A stretch of DNA of 64,000 nt from an uncultured Collinsella sp. (GTDB taxonomy: Bacteria; Actinomycetota; Coriobacteriia; Coriobacteriales; Coriobacteriaceae), in NCBI GenBank assembly GCA_959606065.1, contig CAUHHV010000007.1:29119-93118 (forward strand). Reading direction: 5' to 3'. The notes beneath the pieces are model-generated. The model was not told the DNA's origin. It worked only from the letters and a program-made list of their open reading frames with translations, and ran no database searches. The stretch's first letter is position 1; the number at the start of each line of letters is the position of its first letter. Below, piece by piece: positions 18,930 to 30,097 of the stretch. A program made the translations under genes and the position numbers.

Positions 18930-19493
18930 ATGGTTCCTACGCAACATTCCGCGTTGAGGGGTGCTTTTGAGTGGATCGCGGTCATCGCGATCGCACTGGT
19001 CGCCACCTTCTTGATTCGCTCGTTTGTGGTCGAGCCCTTTGTGGTGCCCACCGGCTCTATGGAGGACACAATCGAGATTGGCGACCAGATCCTGGCGCAA
19101 AAGGTGAGCCTCGAGCTCGGTCAGCCCGTCAAGCAGGGCGATATCGTGGTGTTTCACAACCCCGATGGCACCTCCGAGCATGATGTTCTTGTCAAGCGCG
19201 TTATTGCCACGGCCGGCCAGACGGTCGACCTGCAGGATGGCAAGGTGGTCGTTGACGACCAAGCGCTCGACGAGGACTATACGACGGGCATGAGCTGGCC
19301 ACTTTCGGTCCAAGCGCCCGGCGCTCAGGTAAGCTATCCCTACACCGTTCCCGACGGGTGCGTGTGGGTGATGGGCGACAACCGCGAAAACTCTGCCGAC
19401 TCACGCTACTTTGGTCCCGTCGATCGCTCTGATTTGATCGCTGTGGCGCTTGTGCGCTACTGGCCGCTCAACCGCATCGGCGCTATCGACTAA
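18930..19493 (+). CDS. lepB: Signal peptidase I
   Basis: A 187-residue membrane protease of the Gram-positive type that removes signal peptides. A single N-terminal span (about 11-28) precedes the catalytic serine motif PTGSMEDTI (Ser43). Lys89 in VLVKRVIA completes the Ser/Lys dyad. Box E appears as GDNRENSADSRYFG. ATG 18930 is preferred over GTG 18924 because GAGGAG lies six bases upstream of it. Confidence 0.95.
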   Translation: MVPTQHSALRGAFEWIAVIAIALVATFLIRSFVVEPFVVPTGSMEDTIEIGDQILAQKVSLELGQPVKQGDIVVFHNPDGTSEHDVLVKRVIATAGQTVDLQDGKVVVDDQALDEDYTTGMSWPLSVQAPGAQVSYPYTVPDGCVWVMGDNRENSADSRYFGPVDRSDLIAVALVRYWPLNRIGAID

Positions 19494-19552
19494 AAACCGC
19501 TATAGTACAGTACCTAACCGTGTAATCGTTTCGACGAGGGGATATTAGAGGC

Positions 19553-20464
19553 ATGAACGCTTCATCGCTTTCCTTCCAAGACATCATCCTGCGCCTCCAG
19601 CAGTACTGGGGCGAGCAGGGCTGCGTCATTATGCAGCCCTATGACTCCGAGGTCGGTGCCGGTACCTTCCATACCGCGACCACGCTGCGCTCGCTCGGTC
19701 CCGCCGAGTGGCGCACCTGCTATGCGCAGCCCTGCCGCCGTCCCGCCGACGGCCGCTACGGCGAGAACCCCAACCGCATGCAGCACTACTATCAGTTCCA
19801 GGTGCTCATCAAGCCGTCGCCGGTCAACGCCCAGGAGCTCTACCTAGGTTCGCTGGCCGCCATTGGCCTGGATCCCAACGACCATGACGTCCGCTTTGTC
19901 GAGGACGACTGGGAGAGCCCGACGCTCGGCGCCTGGGGCCTTGGCTGGGAGGTCTGGCTCAACGGCATGGAGGTCACGCAGTTTACGTACTTCCAGCAGG
20001 TGGGCGGCATCGAGGTCGATCCCGTGCCCGTCGAGATCACCTATGGCCTGGAGCGCATTGCCATGTACGCTCAGGGCGTCAACTCCGTCTACGACCTGGT
20101 GTGGAGCTACCTGCCCGACGGAACGCCCATGACCTATGGCGACGTGTTCCTCGAGAACGAGCGCGAGTTCAGTGCCTATAACTTTGAGGTCGCCAACGTC
20201 GAGATGATGCGTCAGAAGTTTGACGACTACGAGGCCGAGTGCCACTCCTGCCTGGAGCGCAAGCTGCCGCTGCCGGCATATGACTGCGTCATGAAGTGCA
20301 GCCACGCCTTCAACCTGCTCGATGCCCGTGGCGCCCTGTCCGCGGTCGAGCGCGCTAACTACATCCTGCGCGTCCGCGCCGTCGCTAAGGCGTGCTGCGA
20401 GGCCTATATGGCCGAGGTCGCCGAAGTCAACGAGAATGCCGATCAGGAAGGCGAGGTGGCGTAA
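19553..20464 (+). CDS. glyQ: Glycyl-tRNA synthetase alpha chain
   Basis: A 303-residue catalytic subunit of the bacterial heterotetrameric GlyRS. It starts near [25 protein letters not shown] (read in two parts) and shows the class II motif regions [16 protein letters not shown] and [16 protein letters not shown]. Length matches the family. GAGGGG precedes the ATG. glyS follows after three bases. Confidence 0.97.
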   Translation: MNASSLSFQDIILRLQQYWGEQGCVIMQPYDSEVGAGTFHTATTLRSLGPAEWRTCYAQPCRRPADGRYGENPNRMQHYYQFQVLIKPSPVNAQELYLGSLAAIGLDPNDHDVRFVEDDWESPTLGAWGLGWEVWLNGMEVTQFTYFQQVGGIEVDPVPVEITYGLERIAMYAQGVNSVYDLVWSYLPDGTPMTYGDVFLENEREFSAYNFEVANVEMMRQKFDDYEAECHSCLERKLPLPAYDCVMKCSHAFNLLDARGALSAVERANYILRVRAVAKACCEAYMAEVAEVNENADQEGEVA

Positions 20465-20467
20465 GCC

Positions 20468-22564
20468 ATGGCAGACGCTAAGGATTTCCTGTTTGAGATC
20501 GGTACGGAGGAGATGCCCTCCGCGCCGCTGAACAATGCCGTCAAGCAGCTTGGCACCATGATCGCCAAGGGTCTCGACGAGGCCGGTCTGGCCCACGGCG
20601 AGGTCCGCGTGATCTCGAGCCCGCGTCGCCTGGCTGCGCTCGTGGCTAACGTCGCCACCGCGACCGATGAGGTTCACGAGGTCAAGCGTGGCCCCGCGGC
20701 CAACATTGCCTTCGACGCTGACGGTAACGCCACCAAGGCCGCCCAGGGCTTTGCCCGCAAGTGCGGTGTGGCTGCCGAGGACCTGGTCCGTCGCGAGGAC
20801 ACCGACGGTCGCGAGTATGTGTTCGCCGAGAAGAATATTCCCTCCGCACCGGCTACGCCGATTCTGACTGCTCTGTGCGAGAAGACCATCGCCGGCCTGC
20901 AGTGGCCCAACTACCGCAGCCAGCGCTGGGGCCACGAGCACGCGACGTTCGTGCGTCCGGTCCGTTGGATCTGCTGCCTTCTGGGCGAGGATGTTGTGCC
21001 CGTGTCGTTTGCCGACGTGACGAGTGGCAACACCACGCGCGGTCATCGCGTACTTGGCCCTGGTGACCATGTGGTTGCCAGCCCCGCCGTTTACGAGCAG
21101 GTGCTCGAGGACGCCGGCGTGCTTTCTGCCGAGCGCCGTCGTGAGGCCATCCTCGCCGGTATCGCCGAGGTCGAGGCCGCCCGTCCCGGCTGCCATGTCG
21201 ATACGCCCAAGAAGGTCTTCGAGGAGGTTATTAACCTCTGCGAGTGGCCGACGGTGCTCGTCGGTACCTTCGATGAGGAGTTCCTCAAGGTCCCGCACGA
21301 GATTATCTGCGAGTCCATGCTCACCAACCAGCGCTACTTCCCGATCTATGACGGCGAGGGCAAGCTCACGCGTGAGTTCGTGGTCGTTTCCAACAGCAAG
21401 CCCGAGAATGCCGAGCGCGTGATTGACGGCAACGAGCGCGTCGTGCGCGCCCGTCTGGACGACGCCAAGTTCTTCTACGAGGAGGACCTGAAGATCTCCC
21501 TCGACGAGTTCCGCGAGCGTCTGGCCAAGGTCGCCTTCCAGGAGAAGCTCGGTAGCGTGCTCGCCAAGTCCGAGCGCATTGAGCAACTCGCGCTTGCCAT
21601 CGCTCGCGAGGCCCATCTGGGCGCCCACCTGGCCGCCGACGCTGCTCGCGCCGCGCACCTGTGCAAGGCCGACCTGGTGTCTAACGCCGTCGTCGAGTTC
21701 ACGAGCCAGCAGGGCGTGATGGGCGGTTACTACGCCATCGCGATGGGGGAGAACGACGAGGTCGCTCATGCTATTCGCGATCACTATCGTCCTCGCTTTG
21801 CCGGTGACGAGCTGCCCGAGGGCACCGCTGGCTGCATCGTGGCCTGTGCTGACAAGCTCGATACCATCGCCGGTATCTTTGCCATCGGCGAGCCCCCGAC
21901 CGGCTCTTCGGACCCCTACGCGCTGCGTCGTGCCGCTATCGGCATCATCAACATCCTGCGCGACCGCCTGCCGATCGACCCCACGTCGCTCATCGACTTC
22001 GCCCTCGAGCTCTATAGCGAGCAGGGCATTGAGTTCGACGCCGCCGAGGTCGCCCAGCAGGTTCGTGACTTCTTCCATGGCCGCCTGGTGAGCATGGCCC
22101 GCGACGAAAAGATCCCGGCCGATACCGTTGCCGCCGTCTCCGCGGTGCACATCATCGCTCCGTCCGTCTTCTTCGCCCGCTGCGCCGCCCTCGACGAGGC
22201 CCGCAAGAACGACGCCGAGACGTTCGACAACCTTGCGACCGCCTATGCTCGCGCCGCGCATATCTCCAAGCCCGAGCTGGGCGTGGAGTACGACCGCAGA
22301 CTGATGGGCGAGGTCGAGCTTGCGCTCGCCGACGCCTCCGAGGCTGCTCAGACCGCTGTCGATGCCGCCCTTGCTACCGAGGATTATCCGGCCGCATTTG
22401 CTGCCCTCGCCGCCCTGCGCGCGCCCATCGACCGTTTCTTCGACGAGGTCATGGTCATGGACAAGGACGAGCAGCTCCGCGATAATCGCCTTAAGCTGCT
22501 CAACCGCTTCGAGGCCGTTTTCTCCGGCATCGCCAACATCGGTGAGCTTGCTCGTAAAAAGTAA
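20468..22564 (+). CDS. glyS: Glycyl-tRNA synthetase beta chain
   Basis: A 698-residue tRNA-binding subunit. It starts DFLFEIGTEEMPSAPL, the family signature, and includes WRVDLTS-type HVRPVRW (here TFVRPVRWICCL) and the HD-like and anticodon-binding C-terminal regions. Length is typical. It forms the enzyme with the upstream alpha chain. Confidence 0.97.
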   Translation: MADAKDFLFEIGTEEMPSAPLNNAVKQLGTMIAKGLDEAGLAHGEVRVISSPRRLAALVANVATATDEVHEVKRGPAANIAFDADGNATKAAQGFARKCGVAAEDLVRREDTDGREYVFAEKNIPSAPATPILTALCEKTIAGLQWPNYRSQRWGHEHATFVRPVRWICCLLGEDVVPVSFADVTSGNTTRGHRVLGPGDHVVASPAVYEQVLEDAGVLSAERRREAILAGIAEVEAARPGCHVDTPKKVFEEVINLCEWPTVLVGTFDEEFLKVPHEIICESMLTNQRYFPIYDGEGKLTREFVVVSNSKPENAERVIDGNERVVRARLDDAKFFYEEDLKISLDEFRERLAKVAFQEKLGSVLAKSERIEQLALAIAREAHLGAHLAADAARAAHLCKADLVSNAVVEFTSQQGVMGGYYAIAMGENDEVAHAIRDHYRPRFAGDELPEGTAGCIVACADKLDTIAGIFAIGEPPTGSSDPYALRRAAIGIINILRDRLPIDPTSLIDFALELYSEQGIEFDAAEVAQQVRDFFHGRLVSMARDEKIPADTVAAVSAVHIIAPSVFFARCAALDEARKNDAETFDNLATAYARAAHISKPELGVEYDRRLMGEVELALADASEAAQTAVDAALATEDYPAAFAALAALRAPIDRFFDEVMVMDKDEQLRDNRLKLLNRFEAVFSGIANIGELARKK

Positions 22565-22598
22565 GCCAGCCTGCGCGTAAGCGCAAAAGGAGCCCCGC

Positions 22599-23465
22599 AT
22601 GGATTGCCCGGTCACCGCTCGTCCCACCGTTATCGTTATCTCCGACTCGCTCGGTGATACCGCTTGTGAGGTGGTGCTTGCGGCGTCCGGGCAATTTGAT
22701 GAAGGGGCTTTTCGTTTGTTGCGCCTGCCCAAGGTGACCTCGGTGGAGCAGGTGGAGTCGTTTGTGGGCCCGCGCGTCGATGCCGACCATCGCGATATTG
22801 CCGTGTTTCACACCATTGTCGATCCGGCGCTTCGCGCCCGCGTGCTCGATTACCTGGGCATGCTGCATATCCGTTCGGTCGACCTGATCGGTCCGACGCT
22901 CGCCGTGCTATCGTCGCTCATCGGTGTGCCGCCCAAAGGCGTCGCGGGCGTGATTCACAGGACCGATGACCGCTATTTCCATCGTATCGAGGCCATGGAA
23001 TATTTCGTTGAGCACGATGACGGGCGCGGTTGCGACGATTTGTCGGGTGCCGATATCGTGCTGCTGGGCGTATCGCGCACGTCCAAGACGCCGCTGTCGA
23101 TGTATCTGGCTTATCAGGGCTACAAGGTTGCCAATGTTCCGTTGGCCCATGGCATGGAGCCGCCGAAGTCGATTTACGAGGTCGACCCGATGCGCCTGTT
23201 CGGCCTGATTTCGACCGTCGATGTGATTTCCGAAATTCGCGATAGCCGCTTGGGCGATGACTACGCTCGTGCCGTTGCCGGCTCCTATGCCGAGCCCGAG
23301 AGCGTGCGCAGCGAGCTTGAGGAAGCTCGTGCCCTCATGAAACGCCTAGGCTGCTTTGTGGTGCGTACCGACGGCAAGGCCATCGAGGAAAGCGCTGCCG
23401 AGATCATTAGCCACTTGGAGGAAATCCAAGAAGCCCGTGCCCGCCGCGCCGCCCGTCGCACCTAA
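22599..23465 (+). CDS. Pyruvate, phosphate dikinase regulatory protein (PpsR/DUF299)
   Basis: A 288-residue bifunctional kinase/phosphorylase of the DUF299 family, which inactivates dikinases by ADP-dependent threonine phosphorylation and reactivates them with phosphate. The P-loop-like motif is GVSRTSKTPLSMYLA, and the start IVISDSLGDTACEV is typical. ppdK lies 250 bp downstream on the same strand, so PPDK rather than PEP synthase is the likely target. AAAGGAG precedes the ATG. Confidence 0.92.
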   Translation: MDCPVTARPTVIVISDSLGDTACEVVLAASGQFDEGAFRLLRLPKVTSVEQVESFVGPRVDADHRDIAVFHTIVDPALRARVLDYLGMLHIRSVDLIGPTLAVLSSLIGVPPKGVAGVIHRTDDRYFHRIEAMEYFVEHDDGRGCDDLSGADIVLLGVSRTSKTPLSMYLAYQGYKVANVPLAHGMEPPKSIYEVDPMRLFGLISTVDVISEIRDSRLGDDYARAVAGSYAEPESVRSELEEARALMKRLGCFVVRTDGKAIEESAAEIISHLEEIQEARARRAARRT

Positions 23466-23715
23466 TAGTAGTAGCATTTTGATAAAGCGATTTAGCAAAA
23501 ACATCGCACATGACCTGCTTTTTTATTGCAGTGGTATCTTCATAAGGTAACCACCTTTACCTACCGTTTACCGCCAGTTTTAGCACGTTTACCAAACCGC
23601 GCACCCTCTGCTCAAGCCTGCCCAAAACCCGCCGTATAGTTCCCTCACGGCCCGCATTCGGCGGGTCGATTCGTTACCACGGTCGTGCGCGAGAGCGCAT
23701 GGAAGGGGAAGTGTC
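23466..23715 (+). promoter_or_regulatory. Upstream control region of ppdK with three phased TTTACC repeats
   Basis: This 250-bp gap is AT-richer than its neighbours. TTTACC occurs at 23556, 23567 and 23588, that is 11 and 21 bp apart, roughly one and two helical turns. TATAGT at 23635-23640 could be a -10 box, but I see no good -35. A CCCGC / GCGGG hairpin lies just beyond. Confidence 0.45.
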
Positions 23716-26466
<2,751 letters not shown>

Positions 26467-26504
26467 CGTTTTGGGTTTAGACGCCTAGCGTAGCCCCCTT
26501 CATG

Positions 26505-26532
26505 CCGCCCGTCTCATTCGCGAGGCGGGCGG
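26505..26532 (+). terminator. Hairpin after ppdK
   Basis: CCGCCCGTCTC / GAGGCGGGCGG, an 11-bp stem with one wobble and an ATTCGC loop. The following bases are TTATCATG, so no clear T-run; termination here is plausible but not strong. Confidence 0.5.
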
Positions 26533-26578
26533 TTATCATGTGCGGGTTTAGTCTTTTTGTTTGCGTAAAAAATTGTTC

Positions 26579-26606
26579 TTGCAGCAGAAACCCGCGCGTG
26601 TATACT
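26579..26606 (+). promoter_or_regulatory. Promoter for rplS
   Basis: TTGCAG (26579-26584), a 16-base spacer and TATACT (26601-26606). The start point would be near 26613, giving a 60-base leader before rplS. Confidence 0.7.
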
Positions 26607-26675
26607 CGAATACGTTTGTTCAACTACGTGCCGGCCAAGGTGGTACGGCACCTCTAGAAGAGTAAGGAATTGCAC

Positions 26676-27017
26676 ATGGATTACATCCGCGCAATCGAGC
26701 GTCAGCAGATCCGCGAGGACATTCCTCAGGTTCGCGTCGCCGACAACGTCAAGGTTCACTACCGCATTAAGGAAGGCGACCGCGAGCGCATCCAGGTCTT
26801 CCAGGGCGACGTCATCCGCATGGCCGGCGCCGGTGCCCGCGAGACCTTCACCGTCCGCAAGATGTCCTTCGGTGTCGGTGTTGAGCGTACCTTCCCGCTT
26901 CACAGCCCCAAGATCGCCAAGCTCGAGGTCGTTCGTCATGGTCGCGTCCGTCGCGCCAAGCTGTACTACCTCCGCGACAAGGTGGGCAAGGCTGCTCGCA
27001 TCCCCGAGAAGCGCTAA
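26676..27017 (+). CDS. rplS: Large ribosomal subunit protein bL19
   Basis: A 113-residue protein starting [15 protein letters not shown], with [19 protein letters not shown] and [14 protein letters not shown] typical of bL19, at the 30S-50S interface. TAAGGA lies seven bases before the ATG at 26676, so the TTG six bases upstream is not used. It is transcribed alone and followed by a terminator. Confidence 0.97.
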   Translation: MDYIRAIERQQIREDIPQVRVADNVKVHYRIKEGDRERIQVFQGDVIRMAGAGARETFTVRKMSFGVGVERTFPLHSPKIAKLEVVRHGRVRRAKLYYLRDKVGKAARIPEKR

Positions 27018-27051
27018 GAAGATCGCAGCGTCTGTCCACTCGTTTGGACGT

Positions 27052-27082
27052 AAGGGTCACCTTCGGGTGGCCCTTCTTTTTA
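27052..27082 (+). terminator. Terminator of rplS
   Basis: AAGGGTCACC, a TTCG tetraloop and GGTGGCCCTT form a 10-bp stem (one wobble), followed by CTTTTTAT. A classic intrinsic terminator. Confidence 0.9.
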
Positions 27083-27110
27083 TCTGATTTGCATGCAAGG
27101 AGGGCCTGGT

Positions 27111-27899
27111 ATGGCCAATATGACGAGCTCGGTTTCGGCATCGCAGGTTGCCGGCGAGCTGGCGAGTGCCACGTTCGAGGAGATTTCCGCCCTCGTGGAG
27201 CATTATCGCGAGGATCCGCGCCAGCAGGTGATCAAGGCTTGCGAGCGTGCCCTTAAGCGCCATGCCAAGGAGCTTGCCGAGCGCGAGCGCGTCAACGGCA
27301 TGTACGAGCTTATGCATGAGCTCGGCGGTGATGGCGTGGTCGTGGGCGTCGACGAGGTGGGCCGTGGCTCGGTAGCGGGGCCCTTGACCGTGTGTGCCGT
27401 GTGCCTTCCGATGGAGCCGCGCATCTGGGGCATCAACGATTCCAAAAAGCTCACGCCGGCGCGCCGCGAGCTGCTCTCGGTTAAGATTGCCGAGGTGGCG
27501 ACTGCTATCGGCTTTTGCCATATCGCTCCTGCAGATATCGATGAGATGGGTATGGCCCGCGCCATCCGCGCTGCCGTTGCGGGTGCGGTGGCCGATACGG
27601 GACTTGAACCCGACTGCGTCCTCATGGATGGCAACCCCTTGGGCGCCGTTCCCAATGAGCGCGACGTGGTGAAGGGCGATGCCAAGATCGCCTGTATCGC
27701 CGCGGCATCCATCATGGCAAAGGTCACGCGTGACGAGATGATGGTCGAGTACGACGCCGAGTACCCCGAGTACCATCTGGCCGAATCGAAGGGCTATGCG
27801 AGCCCCGAGCACATCGAGGCCATTCGAAAACATGGACTTTGTCCACTGCATCGTGTGAGCTTTTGCGGAAACTTTCTGCAGACTGAGCGCCTTTTCTAG
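27111..27899 (+). CDS. rnhB: Ribonuclease HII
   Basis: A 262-residue enzyme that cleaves RNA in RNA-DNA hybrids and single ribonucleotides in DNA. The core begins VVGVDEVGRGSVAGPL (catalytic Asp-Glu), with ACIAAASIMAKVTRD further on. About 75 helical residues precede the core, as in Gram-positive RnhB. AAGGAGG lies before the ATG at 27111; an ATG at 27093 overlaps that site and is rejected. Confidence 0.94.
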   Translation: MANMTSSVSASQVAGELASATFEEISALVEHYREDPRQQVIKACERALKRHAKELAERERVNGMYELMHELGGDGVVVGVDEVGRGSVAGPLTVCAVCLPMEPRIWGINDSKKLTPARRELLSVKIAEVATAIGFCHIAPADIDEMGMARAIRAAVAGAVADTGLEPDCVLMDGNPLGAVPNERDVVKGDAKIACIAAASIMAKVTRDEMMVEYDAEYPEYHLAESKGYASPEHIEAIRKHGLCPLHRVSFCGNFLQTERLF

Positions 27900-27949
27900 G
27901 TCAATTGTGGAGACAGGGACCTCTAGGGTTTTATAAACCTGCTGGTAGC

Positions 27950-27990
27950 GGGCCGTATGCAACAGCATTGCTGCGTACGGCCCTTTTTTT
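27950..27990 (+). terminator. Terminator of rnhB
   Basis: GGGCCGTATGC / GCGTACGGCCC form an 11-bp stem with one wobble, followed by seven T. Strong intrinsic terminator. Transcription of the following yraN-comM-dprA genes must start after it. Confidence 0.9.
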
Positions 27991-27997
27991 GACGGCA

Positions 27998-28017
27998 TTT
28001 GGTCAGCTTTTGGTTTG
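27998..28017 (+). promoter_or_regulatory. Candidate competence-regulator site upstream of yraN-comM-dprA
   Basis: TTTGGTCAGCTTTTGGTTTG is matched at 19 of 20 positions by bases 57349-57368 upstream of comEA. It holds two TTTGGT hexamers starting 11 bp apart. It starts seven bases beyond the rnhB terminator T-run and ends 72 bases before the yraN start codon. No good -10/-35 pair was found nearby. Regulatory role is inferred from the match and from the nature of the two operons. Confidence 0.6.
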
Positions 28018-28088
28018 CTTCCTGTACTTACCCGCATGAAAGGTGCCCTCATCATCGGGGCAATGCAGTGTGCGGGAAAGGAGACCCC

Positions 28089-28574
28089 ATGAGTGCCGCA
28101 AGCAAAAAGAGCAAGACGCAGCAGCTCAAGGAGCGTTGGGAAAACGGCGAGCTCGACTGCGGGGCGATGACGCCCGAGTTTATCAAGGGACTCAGTCCCC
28201 GTGAGCTGGGCATGCTGGGCGAGCTGATCACCATCGACTACTTTAACGAGCGCGGCTACACCTTGCTGGAGCAGGGTTATCGTTGCACCGAGGGCGAGGC
28301 CGATCTGGTGCTGCTCGATGAGCTTGACGATGTCGTGGTGATGGCCGAGGTCAAGACCAGGCGCGTCGCCCTGGATTGCACCACGCGGGTCTTTCCCGAG
28401 GAGGCCGTGGATGCCCAAAAGCAGCGTCGGTATCGCCGTATCGCAAGTTGCTATCTCATGGAGCACTATCCGCTCAAGGCGATCCGCTTCGATGCAGTGG
28501 GTGTCACCATTCGCGGCGGGCATATCGCCGAGATCGAGCATCAGTACAACGCGTTCGATTGGCAGGTGTCGTGA
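28089..28574 (+). CDS. YraN / UPF0102 family nuclease-like protein
   Basis: A 161-residue protein with the restriction-endonuclease-like pattern GEADLVLLDELDDVVVMAEVKTR, read in two parts (the Asp and E-x-K positions of the family). Residues 1 to about 45 are an unusual basic/polar extension before the normal family start (LGMLGELITIDYF). AAAGGAG precedes the ATG. The stop TGA overlaps the ATG of comM by one base. YraN often precedes comM-dprA. Function is not settled; a role with DNA uptake or processing is inferred from context. Confidence 0.88.
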   Translation: MSAASKKSKTQQLKERWENGELDCGAMTPEFIKGLSPRELGMLGELITIDYFNERGYTLLEQGYRCTEGEADLVLLDELDDVVVMAEVKTRRVALDCTTRVFPEEAVDAQKQRRYRRIASCYLMEHYPLKAIRFDAVGVTIRGGHIAEIEHQYNAFDWQVS

Positions 28575-30097
28575 TGGCGTTCGAGACGTTTGCCGTTCAC
28601 GCGGCCTGCATCCGCGGCGTCGAGGCGATTCACGTCACGGTCGAGGTCTCGCTTGCCGGCGGCGTTCCGGGCATTCAGATGCTCGGCATCCCGAGTATGG
28701 AGGTGATGGAGTCACGCGGTCGTATTCGCTGCGCGATGCGCTCCGCCGGGTTCGAGATCCCGCGCTCGGGCATTACCGTTAACCTGGCACCCGGCGATAT
28801 CCGCAAGACCGGTAGCGGCTTTGACCTGCCCATCGCCATCGCGGTTCTAGCGGCCGATGAGCAGATTCCCCGTGACAACCTCGATCGCTGCCTTATCGCA
28901 GGTGAGCTTGGTCTGGACGGTACGGTGCTTCCCGTCAAGGGCGAGGTGGCGTTTCAGCTATTGGCTCGCGACATGGGGCTGTCTTTTATCGCCGGCAGGT
29001 CCGACCAGCATGTGCCACTCGCGGGCGTAGATTGCGGCTTTATCGACCATCTGTCTCAGCTTGCTCACGGCATGGGCGATGCCGCACGGCACTACTTGGA
29101 TTCCGAGGGTGTCGAGGCGACCTTTGAGCCCGAGCTCGACTATGCAGACGTGCTGGGGCAGGAAGTCGCTAAACGCGGCATGGCGCTTGCGGCGGCAGGA
29201 GAACTCGGCTTGCTCATGATCGGGTCTCCGGGATCGGGCAAGACGATGCTCGCACGCCGTATGACCGGCATCCTGCCCGAGCTTTCCGTTGAGGATCAGC
29301 AGGAGGCACTGTGCATCCATTCGGTTTTGGGTGAGAACATTGATGGCTTGTTGGCGGGGCACCGCCCCTTCCGCAGTCCCCACCACAGTATTTCGACCGC
29401 AGGCCTTATCGGCGGCGGGCGCCCGGTGCACCCGGGTGAGATCAGCCTTGCTCATGGCGGCGTGCTCTTTTTGGACGAGCTTGCCGAGTTTCCCACTGGC
29501 GTGCTGCAGACGCTGCGTCAGCCCATCGAGCGCGGCTACGTGAGGATCGTACGCGTCGACGGGGCTTTTACCTTCCCGTCGCGCTTTCAGCTGCTGGCTG
29601 CGAGCAATCCCTGCCCCTGCGGCTTTTTGGGCGATCGCGAGGTACCGTGTCGCTGCTCGGCGGCGATGGTCGAGCGCTATCGGTCTAAACTGCGCGGTCC
29701 CTTGGCCGACCGTATCGACATGATGATCGATGTGACCCGTCCCGACCCTCAAGTGATTATCGAGGGTGCGGAGGGTATGTCGTCGGCCGAGTTACGTGAC
29801 TACGTTGTGCGCGGTCGTGCCTTTCGCGCCTGGCGCGAGTTCCGTATGGACGATGCGGATGCCGAGGCCGAGGATGACGAGACGCGGTCTATTGACGGCG
29901 TCGTTTCGACCTTCGAGCTCGATGATGCTGCCGAGAAATGCGTACTTGGCCTATCCAAACGCACGCATCTCACGGGCCGCGGCATCGTACGCCTGGTGCG
30001 TATCGCGCGTACAATCGCTGACGTCGCCGAGAGCGAGCAAGTGACGCAGGACCACGTGCTCGAGGCGGCGATGTACCAGGGAAGGAGGGACCAATGA
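28574..30097 (+). CDS. comM: ComM / YifB family AAA+ ATPase
   Basis: A 507-residue Mg-chelatase-like AAA+ protein. The N-terminal lon-protease-like fold domain reads VEVSLAGGVPGIQMLG. Walker A is GSPGSGKTMLARR, Walker B is GVLFLDELAEF, and FRSPHHSIS is the family signature. The Cys pattern CPCGFLGDREVPCRCS is typical. ComM is a helicase that aids branch migration of incoming DNA in transformation. The ATG at 28574 overlaps the yraN stop (TGATG). An open frame extends upstream inside yraN but has no family similarity. Confidence 0.95.
   Translation: MAFETFAVHAACIRGVEAIHVTVEVSLAGGVPGIQMLGIPSMEVMESRGRIRCAMRSAGFEIPRSGITVNLAPGDIRKTGSGFDLPIAIAVLAADEQIPRDNLDRCLIAGELGLDGTVLPVKGEVAFQLLARDMGLSFIAGRSDQHVPLAGVDCGFIDHLSQLAHGMGDAARHYLDSEGVEATFEPELDYADVLGQEVAKRGMALAAAGELGLLMIGSPGSGKTMLARRMTGILPELSVEDQQEALCIHSVLGENIDGLLAGHRPFRSPHHSISTAGLIGGGRPVHPGEISLAHGGVLFLDELAEFPTGVLQTLRQPIERGYVRIVRVDGAFTFPSRFQLLAASNPCPCGFLGDREVPCRCSAAMVERYRSKLRGPLADRIDMMIDVTRPDPQVIIEGAEGMSSAELRDYVVRGRAFRAWREFRMDDADAEAEDDETRSIDGVVSTFELDDAAEKCVLGLSKRTHLTGRGIVRLVRIARTIADVAESEQVTQDHVLEAAMYQGRRDQ

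Noticed and set aside
19844..22732. A 962-codon open frame on the minus strand opposite glyQS
   Set aside because: It mirrors conserved glyQ and glyS codons and has no recognisable domains. Long antisense frames are common in GC-rich DNA.
27901..27925. A degenerate copy of the REP motif (TGGAGACAGGGAC)
   Set aside because: Only about ten bases resemble the transposase repeats and there is no paired copy or hairpin.
28376..28573. N-terminal extension of ComM read from within yraN
   Set aside because: The extra residues have no family similarity and the ATG at 28574 overlaps the yraN stop in the usual coupled way.
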